A stretch of DNA of 64,000 nt from Draconibacterium orientale (GTDB lineage: Bacteria > Bacteroidota > Bacteroidia > Bacteroidales > Prolixibacteraceae). Every line of letters starts with the position of its first letter. Within the stretch, counting starts at the first letter, position 1. Location: assembly GCF_000626635.1 (NCBI RefSeq), contig NZ_CP007451.1, positions 620,001 through 684,000 of the forward strand, read 5' to 3'. Under the pieces are notes generated by a model. It worked only from the letters and a program-made list of their open reading frames with translations. It did no database searches and was not told the origin of the DNA. Below are positions 24,582 to 33,087 of this stretch, in pieces. Position numbers and translations under genes: made by a program.

Positions 24582-25997
24582 TTAATCAAGCCTTTTTCTG
24601 AGCAGAACTACATTTTCAACATGATGTGTATGAGGAAACATATCAACGGGCTGAATTTTCTCAATTTGGTACAACGAATCAAGCATCGCAAGGTCGCGTG
24701 CCTGGGTGGCGGGATTGCAACTGACATAAATAATTTTATGTGGTTGCATCTTTAATATCGTTTCTATAACATCGGCATGCATACCTGCCCTTGGAGGGTC
24801 GGTAATTACCACTTCAGGGGTGCCGTGCTCGCGTATAAAAGTTTCGTTAAGAACATCTTTCATATCGCCGGCAAAAAACCGGGTATTCTCGATATTGTTG
24901 ATTTCTGAATTGATTTTGGCATCTTCAATAGCCTCCGGCACATATTCAATTCCCACTACTTTTTTTGCCTTTTTTGCCACAAAATTAGCAATTGTACCGG
25001 TGCCGGTGTACAGGTCGTAAACGGTTTCATCTCCTGTCAGCTCAGCAAAGTCGCGGGTTACCTTGTATAATTCGTAAGCCTGTTCTGAGTTGGTTTGATA
25101 AAAGCTTTTCGGCCCAATCTTAAATTGTAATCCCTCCATTTGCTCCAGCACATAATCGCGCCCTGCAAACACTTTTATTTCCTGATCGGTAATCGTATCG
25201 TTTCCTTTTGTATTAACAACATACATCAACGAAGTTATCGCCGGAAACTCGTTCTTCACAGCTTCCAGCAACTGTTTGCGCGCCGGTTCATCTTCGTAAA
25301 AGAAACTTACAATAACCATTACCTCTCCTGTAGAGGTGGTTCTGACAATGAGCGTTCTTAGGAATCCATTTTGTTCGCGAATATCAAAGAATGAAAGCTT
25401 TTCTTTTAGGGCATAATTGTAAATAAAGTTTCGAATTTGATTCGAAGGATCATCCTGCAACCAGCATTTATCGATATTCACTACTTTATCAAACAACCCG
25501 GGAACGTGAAAACCAAGAGCATTCGGGTTTTTAATTTCCTCACCGCTTTCCACTTCCTCTATGCTCAACCAGCGTTTGTTCGAAAAAGTGAATTCCATCT
25601 TATTTCGGTAGAAAGTGTTCTTTTCAGAGCCAAGAATTGGCAGCATTTCAGGCAGTTCTACTTTCCCAATTCTGGATAGTTGATCCTGCACCTGTTTTTG
25701 TTTGTAGAACAATTGCTTTTCGTAAGGCAGAATCTGCCACTTGCATCCGCCGCATACACCAAAATGCTCGCAGAAAGCTTCAGTTCTGTCTTCGCTGTAA
25801 GCCTTAAACGTTTTTACAACAGCTTCCTGGTAACGTTTTCTTTTCTTTGTCACCTGCAAATCGACCACATCGCCCGGAATGGCCAACTTGGTAAAAACAA
25901 CCACATCGCCAACACGTGCAACAGCTTTTCCTTCTGCACCAATATCTTCAATTTTTACATCCTCGTAAAACGGCTTTTTTCTTTTTCTTCTTCCCAC
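24582..25997 (-). CDS. rlmD: 23S rRNA (uracil-C5)-methyltransferase RlmD (RumA-type)
   Basis: A 471-residue class I SAM methyltransferase. An N-terminal TRAM domain lies at about residues 10-65 (VKIEDIGAEGKAVARVGDVV). The iron-sulfur cysteines follow (FCEHFGVCGGCKWQ and a later NIDKC). The SAM-binding motif is VYDLYTGTGTIANFVAKKA. The catalytic region has TDPPRAGMH and the nucleophile in YVSCNPATQARDLAML, and HTHHVENVVLL ends the protein. This matches RumA/RlmD, which makes m5U in 23S rRNA; the TrmA/RlmC split cannot be judged fully from sequence. It seems to be a single housekeeping gene unrelated to the PULs. Confidence 0.9.
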   Translation of the reverse strand: MGRRKRKKPFYEDVKIEDIGAEGKAVARVGDVVVFTKLAIPGDVVDLQVTKKRKRYQEAVVKTFKAYSEDRTEAFCEHFGVCGGCKWQILPYEKQLFYKQKQVQDQLSRIGKVELPEMLPILGSEKNTFYRNKMEFTFSNKRWLSIEEVESGEEIKNPNALGFHVPGLFDKVVNIDKCWLQDDPSNQIRNFIYNYALKEKLSFFDIREQNGFLRTLIVRTTSTGEVMVIVSFFYEDEPARKQLLEAVKNEFPAITSLMYVVNTKGNDTITDQEIKVFAGRDYVLEQMEGLQFKIGPKSFYQTNSEQAYELYKVTRDFAELTGDETVYDLYTGTGTIANFVAKKAKKVVGIEYVPEAIEDAKINSEINNIENTRFFAGDMKDVLNETFIREHGTPEVVITDPPRAGMHADVIETILKMQPHKIIYVSCNPATQARDLAMLDSLYQIEKIQPVDMFPHTHHVENVVLLRKRLD

Positions 25998-26169
25998 TGC
26001 TTTGTAATTTTGCGCAAATATAATTCAATATTCATTACTGCATTATTATTGCTTAAAGAGTCATTTCCCAAATAAACATAGTTTTTCCCATTCTGGGAAA
26101 ACCAACCTTTTTTGTGTACACAGAAGTGATTTTATGTTTTACAAAGCTTTTCTGCTTTAATCATTTCCT

Positions 26170-26177
26170 TATATTTG
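26170..26177 (+). promoter_or_regulatory. Putative -7 promoter element for the RNA candidate
   Basis: TATATTTG fits the Bacteroidota -7 consensus TAnnTTTG exactly. No good -33 TTTG is seen at normal spacing. Transcription would begin near 26184, about 40 nt before the closing stem of the RNA candidate. Confidence 0.35.
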
Positions 26178-26183
26178 CTATTG

Positions 26184-26342
26184 ATTTAATGGTTGGTTTT
26201 ATTTTTAATAAGTAAAACTTAAAAGGGGAAAGCGACTTCTGTATTTATGATTGGTTTTGTGTTTAGGGGTTTGTAAATTATCAATCATCTTCAAAAAGCG
26301 TCCATAGAGCTTTCCCCTTCCTTTTTTTTGCCCGGGAGGGCA
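26184..26342 (+). ncRNA. Candidate structured small RNA with tandem terminators
   Basis: An 11-bp perfect closing stem, AAGGGGAAAGC (26223-26233) with GCTTTCCCCTT (26309-26319), encloses 75 nt. Inside, ATGATTG pairs with CAATCAT to make an inner hairpin. The right arm is followed by CC and eight T's. A second hairpin TGCCC-GGGA-GGGCA (26329-26342) with another T-run follows. No open frame of note exists here. The gene upstream (rlmD) points away, so the terminators are not its own. It does not match the tmRNA, RNase P, SRP or 6S signatures I know. The 5' end is estimated from the -7 element. Confidence 0.5.
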
Positions 26343-26455
26343 TTTTTTCTGTCTAATTTTTTGGTGTTACCCAACTCTGGTGACGATCTAATATAATCTC
26401 TGGTTATGCTTTCGCTGAATCATTATTTTATGCAGCATATTGGCAGAATGGAAAT

Positions 26456-26488
26456 AAAAAAAGCTCCGAATTTCTTCGAAGCTTTTTT
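26456..26488. terminator. Bidirectional terminator-like hairpin
   Basis: AAAAAAGCT-CCGAA pairs with TTCG-AAGCTTTTTT around a TTTC loop. There is a T-run on either strand. On the minus strand it directly follows the tRNA-like fragment, as a tRNA terminator would. Confidence 0.6.
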
Positions 26489-26491
26489 GTT

Positions 26492-26519
26492 TGGTGACTC
26501 AGCTGGGGGCAGAACCCCA
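26492..26519 (-). other. tRNA 3'-end-like fragment (possible att-site relic)
   Basis: On the minus strand TGGGG-TTCTGC-CCCCA resembles a T-arm (5-bp stem, loop one base short), followed by GCTGAGTCACCA ending in CCA. No D-arm, anticodon arm or 5' acceptor strand is found upstream, so it is not a working tRNA. Integrating elements often leave such 3' tRNA pieces. Confidence 0.35.
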
Positions 26520-26741
26520 CTTATTTATAGCTGATTGCCAACATATTAAAAACGTCAAAACCGATAGGTCTCTCTAAAGTCTCTCTCTAAAATTCTTTAG
26601 CTCACTATTTATAAATATATGAATTTTCATTGAATTAATTCTAAATTATTCCTTAATCCCAAATCGTAAACACCAATTTTTTGAATTTAGGCATTAGACA
26701 AAAGGAAACTGAATAAAAGGCATGTGAGCAGGAGGCGGATT

Positions 26742-26845
26742 AGTGGTCAAGTGTTTTTACCTCTTTTTTGGAGTAAGTTCGTCTTTCGAAGTATGAGAAA
26801 GGTGTATTCACTCAAAACAATACATAATCAAAACTCTTGACCACT
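26742..26845. repeat. Long-range inverted repeat
   Basis: AGTGGTCAAGTGTTTT (26742-26757) pairs with AAAACTCTTGACCACT (26830-26845) in 14 of 16 positions, with a 72-nt interior. It could be the closing stem of an RNA or the ends of a small degenerate element. Confidence 0.4.
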
Positions 26846-27003
26846 TTCCCCGCAGCTTTTATGCGGTAGTCTTTTGACGTTTGCCTTAATTCTTTTCACT
26901 TTGTTGCAGATTTGGGATACCATATTAACAGGAAAAAAATTCATTCCACTTTCAAATTATTTCATATTCCTTAACCATAAATCTCTCTTGGGAGAGACGC
27001 TTC

Positions 27004-27021
27004 TTTTCCATTAATGGAAAA
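27004..27021. repeat. Perfect 18-bp palindrome
   Basis: TTTTCCATTAATGGAAAA, followed 5 bp later by a small hairpin CCTGC-AGA-GCAGG (27027-27039). It might be a protein-binding site; no neighbouring gene supports a role. Confidence 0.35.
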
Positions 27022-27705
27022 TCAATCCTGCAGAGCAGGCAAGTTTTTGTGAAACAAAATCACATCTTGCCACCCCCTCCCCCACCAGCTAAATCATTGA
27101 CTTGGGGTTAAGAATATGAGAACAGGCTCTATTAAATTTATTTTGTAATAATAAAATAATCTTCAAAAGAGAAGAAAAAAAGAAAAGAAAGCCCTTGAAC
27201 TCCATCTATGGATAAACAGCAAGGTTGTTCCTAACCTACCAAACTTTTATCACAAACTTTAAAACCAATAAATAGGGACATTTATTTAGCCTTGCGGTTT
27301 ATTGAGCGTGGGCTTTGGAAGAGGATGGCGATTTTTGGGCGCCTTTTTTGTTTTCAACCTTTTAAATGTTAATGAGTGTGGGGAACAGGAAAGTGCCGGA
27401 CTTAAGTTAAACGTAAGGATGGCTCTTTCCGAGGGAGGCCCAGAAGGCTTTTTTGCAAATAATGAACAAATATTGTCATTCAAAATACAAACAAAAGTAA
27501 CTGCCAATCCAATGATGAATAGCACATGCCGAGGCACAGAGACAAACTAATATATTCATGTGAACCGTACTAAAGATCACTTCTTTCTACTAACTTATTA
27601 TAATTTAATTTACACGCTGTATCAGTTCTCGTCGCAGTTCGAGTATCACTTCCGGTATTAGATGTGATACGGGAAGAATGCAAACAATTTGAGATTTATT
27701 TCCCC

Positions 27706-28867
27706 TTAATTAAATTTATCATGGAATTCTGTTGTACTGAATCTATAAATACTCGTGATAGAATATGTTTCTCCCGGATTTAAAATAATTGAAGGGAATT
27801 CTGGTTGGTTGGATGAATCAGGGAAATGTTGTGTTTCCAAGGCAAATGCTTCGCGGAAATCAAACGCTTTACCATATTTCCCTGTATCTGCCCCACTCAT
27901 AAAGTTTCCTCCGTAAAACTGAATGCTGGGTTCTTCGGTAAAAATTCCCATTTTCCTTCCGCTCTCCGGTTCAACCACAGTTACAGCCCACGACATTTCT
28001 CCACCCTCGGTTTTATTCAATGCAAAATTATGATCGTAGCCCAATCCATTTTTCAACTGCTCGTTTTCGTCTTGCAACGGTAGGTCGGCTCCTATGGTTT
28101 TTGCTTTTCTGAAATCGAATGGAGTACCTTCAACCGAAACATTTTTGCCCAGCGGAATCAGCGTTGAATCTACTGCTGTAAACTTGTCGGCATTAATGGT
28201 CAACAGATGATCATTGATCGTTCCGTTACCTTCGCCTTTCAAATTAAAAAATGCATGATTGGTAAGATTCACCGGAGTGCTTTCGTCGGTTGTTGCTTTG
28301 TAGTCGATTTGTACCTCGTTGTCAGCTGAAAGTTGATAAGTTACTTCTACACTCAAATTCCCGGGATAGCCCATTTCTCCGTCCTTCGATAAATAAGTCA
28401 GAACAATAGAAGTCTCATCCACCGATTTTACATCCCAAACCTGGTTATGAACCATCCGGTCCTCCGTGCAAATGATTGGGATCGTTGTTTATTGGCAAGG
28501 TATATTCAATATTATTTAGCGTAAACTTGCCTTTTGCAATGCGGTTTCCAACACGACCGATTAAGGCTCCGTGAAAAACTTCCTTTGCATTCAGGTAAGC
28601 ATCTATTGACGGAAATCCAAGAACCACATCAGCCATTTCTCCGTTTTTTCCGGGCACCAGCAAACTTACGATGCGCCCACCATAATTGGTTACGGCCATA
28701 GTAATATCGCCATTTTTCAACTCGTATATAGCGGTTTCTTTACCGTTGATCATCGATTTAAAATCTGCCTCTTTAAGCATTCCGCAGATCAGTTGCTCTT
28801 TAGGGTTTTGATTACATGCAGTAAGTAACAGCACTGTAATACCCAATAGTATAAATACATTTCTCAT
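27706..28867 (-). pseudogene. galM: Aldose 1-epimerase (mutarotase), frameshifted
   Basis: The N-terminal part (28867-28445) has a lipoprotein signal (LLLTACNQ) and the GalM start: VTNYGGRIVSLLVPGKNG, GALIGRVGNRIAKGKF, and NNDPNHLHGGPDG, after which it hits a stop. The second part (28455-27706) continues in another frame at HNQVWDVKS, exactly where GalM goes on, and contains the catalytic His (VNLTNHAFFNL) and Glu (ALETQHF). One base too many, or two missing, near 28447 explains the break. It would interconvert alpha and beta sugars released in the periplasm. It is the last gene of the large PUL. A sequencing error is possible; otherwise it is a young pseudogene. Confidence 0.85.
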
Positions 28868-28876
28868 TTTCCTGTT

Positions 28877-29974
28877 TTATTCAGTGCCGGTTAAACTTTT
28901 AATTACATCAACTTCTTCCTGGCTGTAAGGAGTTCCGTCAGGATGGAAAATCTCGTGAAACCAAAGTGGTGGTTCCGATCCAGCAGGAATTGGTTCATCC
29001 CATGCATATTTTGTATTTGATTTTCCGGCTACCAATCCCCAGTTAATAGCACCAATGCTTTCTTTATGCAGAATGGGCATAATATTTTGGAAGTAGCTAT
29101 TATTTAGTCTCGCCATATATTCGGTACAAACCATTGGCAGACCTCTTGTTTTTAAGGTGTCGATAGCAGCCTGATGTTTTTCCGGTCCTTCGTAGTTGTG
29201 ATACGTAATAATATCGGAATTTTCGAGCTGAAATTTATTCAGATCTGTTAACGAAGCATTCCAAACACCTGCTGAAACCGGTTGTGCCGGACGAATTTCC
29301 CATGCCCAATTGAAAACATTTTTCAACAGAGGCATCGAACGGTTTCCGTAACCCGAGTTACCCGGCTCATTGTATAGATCCCAAATGGCAATGCGGCCGT
29401 CGTTTTTAAATGTGGTCAAAACATCTTTTACATAAGCCTCCAAAGTTGTTACCAACTCAGGATCTTCATAGATTAAATCTCCCGGATCGCGCACCCAACC
29501 TGAATTATGAACACCCGGTTTGGGGTCAGGTTGTTTTCCTGCCTGGTAAGTGGCATTCCAACAATCATCAAAAAATACAAAAATGGTTTTTATGCCATGA
29601 CTATCAGCAATATCAAGATACTGATTCATACGGTTTTTAAATCCTTCCTTATCAACTTCCCAGGCCACATGATGCAGGTAAACACGCATGCAATTCAGAC
29701 CAATATCTTCTGCCCACCCCAGCTCTAGATCAATGGTTTCCGGATCAAAAGTTTCGGCTTGCCACACTTCCAGCTGGTTGATTGAAGTACTCGGATTAAA
29801 ATTACTTCCCCGTAACCATCCGTTTTCTTCTGCCCATGCATCGGCTTGTTCCTGTGTCCACTTTTTCGATGCTACTTCAGTAGACTTTGTTTCTGTTGAT
29901 GTTTGCTTTTTACTATTCGACTGGCAGGCGGCTAAAAACAGCACCATGACCAAAAGATAAATTCCTTGCTTCAT
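28877..29974 (-). CDS. Clan GH-A glycoside hydrolase-like lipoprotein
   Basis: A 365-residue lipoprotein (LFLAAC, Cys17). A TIM-barrel sequence follows: WLRGSNFNPSTSINQLEVW, NCMRVYLHHVAW, GIKTIFVFFDDCWN. The acid/base motif is WDLYNEPGN (Glu203) and the likely nucleophile lies in VCTEYMAR (Glu285), both at the strand ends expected for clan GH-A (GH5-like). Such proteins are often annotated as cellulase-like or xylanase-like without proof. The gene lies between the sulfatase run and galM and is probably in the same transcript. Its substrate is unknown, but an exo-acting or oligosaccharide-cleaving role in the periplasm or at the cell surface is likely. Confidence 0.82.
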   Translation of the reverse strand: MKQGIYLLVMVLFLAACQSNSKKQTSTETKSTEVASKKWTQEQADAWAEENGWLRGSNFNPSTSINQLEVWQAETFDPETIDLELGWAEDIGLNCMRVYLHHVAWEVDKEGFKNRMNQYLDIADSHGIKTIFVFFDDCWNATYQAGKQPDPKPGVHNSGWVRDPGDLIYEDPELVTTLEAYVKDVLTTFKNDGRIAIWDLYNEPGNSGYGNRSMPLLKNVFNWAWEIRPAQPVSAGVWNASLTDLNKFQLENSDIITYHNYEGPEKHQAAIDTLKTRGLPMVCTEYMARLNNSYFQNIMPILHKESIGAINWGLVAGKSNTKYAWDEPIPAGSEPPLWFHEIFHPDGTPYSQEEVDVIKSLTGTE

Positions 29975-30074
29975 TTGATTGGTTTATTGTATTTTGTTCT
30001 ATTACTTTAAAATGATACTCTTTTCATATATAGTCAATAAAAAAGATCCCCACTTCTTACATAATTCAACTCTT

Positions 30075-31637
30075 CTATTTTAGTTCCAACTGGTCAACAT
30101 CAGAGTTCAAAGGCCCTGCCAAAGCTTCATAACTGTTAATCATCTCTTTAAGTTTCTGAGAATTACTCCAGGCTAAATTCTTTTTTTGATTGATGTCGGC
30201 TTTCAAATTATACAATTGAAAGTCACTTGAATTTCCAAGCTCAATATTCACTTGTGAAGCTATTGCAGGACCATTGTATGGTGGAATCATTAACCAATCT
30301 CCCTTGCGCAAAGCTGTACGCGAACTTGCTTCGAGCACCAGTTCTTCTCTCCCTTCTTCTGATTTTCCCATCAGCACATTAAGTAACTCCTTACTATCGG
30401 AACTATTTGCCTTTGCTCCTGTTAATTTGGCCAGCGAAGCAAGAATATCAAGATGACTTATCAGGGCATCTGACTTTTTCGGGTCTATTTGTCCTTTCCA
30501 ATAAGTAATAAACGGTACACGTGTTCCTGCTTCAAACAAACTGTATTTACCACCTCGTAGGCCTCCATTTTGATCATGATTCCCAATTCGCTCAACAGCA
30601 TCATCATAATAGCCGTCGTTAAGTACCGGGCCATTGTCGCTTGATAGAATAATCAGCGTATTTTCAAGAATTCCTTCATCCTCCAGCGTTTTTATAAATT
30701 CTCCAATACACCAGTCGGCTTCCACAATTACATCTCCACGTGGCCCAAGATCGGTTTTTCCAACAAAACGAGGATTTGGTGTACGCGGAACATGAGGCTG
30801 CTGCAAGGTGTAGTACAAAAAGAACGGCTCGTTTTTATGTTTCTTCACGTAGTTCTGTGCTTTTGAAAGAAAATTATCTGCCATATCCACATCACTCCAT
30901 TTCGCTGTTTCACCACCTTTCATAAATCCAATTCGCGGAATACCATTCACTATTGAATTGTTGTGCCCGTGATGCCATTTCATAGTCAACATCTCAGGAT
31001 TGTCTTTTCCCGTGGGTTCACCATCAAAGTTATTTTCGTAATCGATCTCGATCGGATCATTCGGATCAAGCCCTTCCACCAAACCGTTTTTAAGATAAAC
31101 AGTTGGCACACGATCTTGCGTCGCTGCCATAATGTAGGAGTAGTCGAAACCCACTTCGTTTGGTCCCGGCGAAACGTGTTCGTTCCAATTTACAACGCCG
31201 CTACCTAAGCCAAGGTGCCATTTTCCAACCACTCCGGTATAATACCCTTGTTCTTTTAACATTTTCGGGATCGTTACCTGATCTGTATCAATAATTAAAG
31301 GCGCTGTTCCCGGCAAAATTTTAGCGTCTTTGTTTCGCCATGGATAAACTCCGGTTAACAGGGCATAACGACTTGGTGTGCAAGTTGCCGACGAGGCGTG
31401 TCCATCGGTAAACATTACACCTTCGTTGGCCAGGCGATCGATATTTGGAGTACTAATTTCAGTTGCTCCATAGGCACCAACATCTCCATACCCCAAGTCG
31501 TCAAGGTAAATTACTACAATGTTTGGTTTTGTTGCTACAGAAGAATTGGATTCCTTGTCAGTTTTGCACGAAAAACCAAGAACCGTAGGAAACAGTAACA
31601 ATATAGAATAGGCAATATATCTTATCGTTTTATCCAT
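30075..31637 (-). CDS. S1-family sulfatase, lipoprotein
   Basis: A 520-residue sulfatase with a lipoprotein-like signal (LGFSC, Cys24). The formylglycine motif is CTPSRYALLTG with Cys86. Metal and active-site residues show in IYLDDLGYGDVG, GKWHLGLG and SSDNGPV. S1 sulfatases need this Cys turned into formylglycine by a maturase, and none is encoded nearby. It differs from the other six sulfatases of the locus, so it probably removes sulfate from a different position or sugar. It is the last sulfatase of the five-gene run and is followed by the GH-A-like gene. Confidence 0.95.
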   Translation of the reverse strand: MDKTIRYIAYSILLLFPTVLGFSCKTDKESNSSVATKPNIVVIYLDDLGYGDVGAYGATEISTPNIDRLANEGVMFTDGHASSATCTPSRYALLTGVYPWRNKDAKILPGTAPLIIDTDQVTIPKMLKEQGYYTGVVGKWHLGLGSGVVNWNEHVSPGPNEVGFDYSYIMAATQDRVPTVYLKNGLVEGLDPNDPIEIDYENNFDGEPTGKDNPEMLTMKWHHGHNNSIVNGIPRIGFMKGGETAKWSDVDMADNFLSKAQNYVKKHKNEPFFLYYTLQQPHVPRTPNPRFVGKTDLGPRGDVIVEADWCIGEFIKTLEDEGILENTLIILSSDNGPVLNDGYYDDAVERIGNHDQNGGLRGGKYSLFEAGTRVPFITYWKGQIDPKKSDALISHLDILASLAKLTGAKANSSDSKELLNVLMGKSEEGREELVLEASSRTALRKGDWLMIPPYNGPAIASQVNIELGNSSDFQLYNLKADINQKKNLAWSNSQKLKEMINSYEALAGPLNSDVDQLELK

Positions 31638-31652
31638 TACTTATATAATTTA

Positions 31653-33062
31653 TCAGTACGTAAATTTATCCAAATCAATATCTAGCGGATAACTTTTAAA
31701 CCATTCTTCCAGCTCTTTTTTTAACTCGGCGGCCTTGCCGGGTTCTTTATCTTTTAAGTTTTGCGTTTCGCCCATATCCTTTTCAAGGTTATACAACTGA
31801 ACATTCGATCCGTCGAAATCCATCAGCAATTTATAATCTCCTTTCCGCATGGCCAAATCCGGAGCATTTTCCCCATCATATCCCGGACGATCGGGAGGTC
31901 GGATCCAAAAAATCGGTTTTGTTCTTTTTTGTTGTTTTTTCCCTGAAATGGCATCCAGCATCAACTCGCCATCGTATGTTACATTTTCATCCGGCGTAGC
32001 TCCGGCAATTTCCATAAATACCAGAGGTAGATCGATTGCGGCCATTACCGTTTTATTGTTTTTTGTACCCGCTTTCTTTTCTGAAATTTTACCTGGCCAC
32101 CAGCTAATAAACGGCTCGCGGAATCCGCCTTCGTAAATTACTGTTTTGTAGCCACGAAATGGTCCAGCTGTATTTACTGCTTTGTCAGGACCATTGTCGC
32201 TGGTAAAAATTATAAGTGTATTATCGCGGAGTTGCGGATTATTTCTGATGTAATCAAAAAGACGGCCCATGTGTTTATCCATCTCTTGCATCACACCCAA
32301 AAACCGTGCTTTCATCGAAAGATCGCCACGCAATTCTTTTGGTGGTTCCAGTGGAGTATGTATATCATCGGGCCAAAGATTAATGTAAAAAGGTTTGTTC
32401 GCTTTTTGTGCATTTTCTATCGCATTAATGGTTCGGTCTACAAAAATCTGCGTAAAGTTTTCGCGTTTTGCCCAATGTACTTCTCCCCTTCCCAATTGGG
32501 CAGATTGTTTTTCCAATCCCCTCGTGCTATCAGGAAGATTGAGTGTTTCATAAGTAGCGAGAAAACGCTCTCCCAATCCTTCGAACTGAGTTACCGATTC
32601 ATCAAAACCGTATTCCGTAATAAGCGGAGCTTCTCCCACATCGCGACCGCCACCCATGTGCCATTTGCCAATATGTGCGGTGTAATAGCCTGCAGCCTGA
32701 ATATTCCGGGCTACCGATGGAGCCGACAAATCGAGGTAATTTTTCATTCCCCGGTTTTCATTTGCTTTACGGTTGTCGATGTATGACGTTATTCCCCAAC
32801 GCGCCGGATATTGCCCGGTTGTAACCGCTGTGCGCGATGGAGAACAAATTGGCGAGTTCACATAAAACTGGGTAAATAAAATCCCCTCTTTCGCCAAACG
32901 ATCGATATTGGGAGTATGAACATCTTCGCGGCCATAACATCCTAAATCGGCAAAGCCCATATCGTCGATAAAGACAAAAAGTATGTTTGTTTTTTTCTGC
33001 GCCCAAATACTATTAATGCTTAAAACAAGAAGAATGACAAATGTTAATCCTTTAAATCTCAT
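31653..33062 (-). CDS. S1-family sulfatase (paralogue of the 42540 sulfatase)
   Basis: A 469-residue secreted sulfatase with a signal peptide (ILLVLSINSIWAQ). The formylglycine motif is CSPSRTAVTTG with Cys73. FIDDMGFADLGCYG binds metal, GKWHMGGGRDVGEA and FTSDNGPDKA complete the active site. It shares long stretches with the sulfatase at 42540-43928 (for example PICSPSRT, the GKWHMGGGRD block and the LWPDDIHTPL/LWPDDMHTPW block), so the two are probably paralogues by duplication within the PUL. No lipobox is present, so it is probably periplasmic or secreted. The gap to the next gene is 15 bp. Confidence 0.95.
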   Translation of the reverse strand: MRFKGLTFVILLVLSINSIWAQKKTNILFVFIDDMGFADLGCYGREDVHTPNIDRLAKEGILFTQFYVNSPICSPSRTAVTTGQYPARWGITSYIDNRKANENRGMKNYLDLSAPSVARNIQAAGYYTAHIGKWHMGGGRDVGEAPLITEYGFDESVTQFEGLGERFLATYETLNLPDSTRGLEKQSAQLGRGEVHWAKRENFTQIFVDRTINAIENAQKANKPFYINLWPDDIHTPLEPPKELRGDLSMKARFLGVMQEMDKHMGRLFDYIRNNPQLRDNTLIIFTSDNGPDKAVNTAGPFRGYKTVIYEGGFREPFISWWPGKISEKKAGTKNNKTVMAAIDLPLVFMEIAGATPDENVTYDGELMLDAISGKKQQKRTKPIFWIRPPDRPGYDGENAPDLAMRKGDYKLLMDFDGSNVQLYNLEKDMGETQNLKDKEPGKAAELKKELEEWFKSYPLDIDLDKFTY

Positions 33063-33087
33063 ATCAGGTTTAGTTGGTTAGGTAATA

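Larger units (their letters stand above)
26343..27705. other. Long non-coding region, possible scar of an integrated element
   Basis: No gene could be supported here. The region has a tRNA-3'-end-like fragment and a terminator (26456-26519), a long inverted repeat (26742-26845), a short hairpin CCGCA/TGCGG (26850-26866), a perfect palindrome (27004-27021), and overlapping open frames on both strands at 27286-27550 without known domains. A 7-bp inverted repeat GTATCAC/GTGATAC lies at 27643-27670. Base composition is A/T-rich with C-rich islands. Confidence 0.5.

Noticed and set aside
31250-31640. Possible sulfatase-maturase gene near the sulfatase run
   Set aside because: All frames around the sulfatases were checked; no CxxxCxxC radical-SAM or FGE-type sequence is present in the window.
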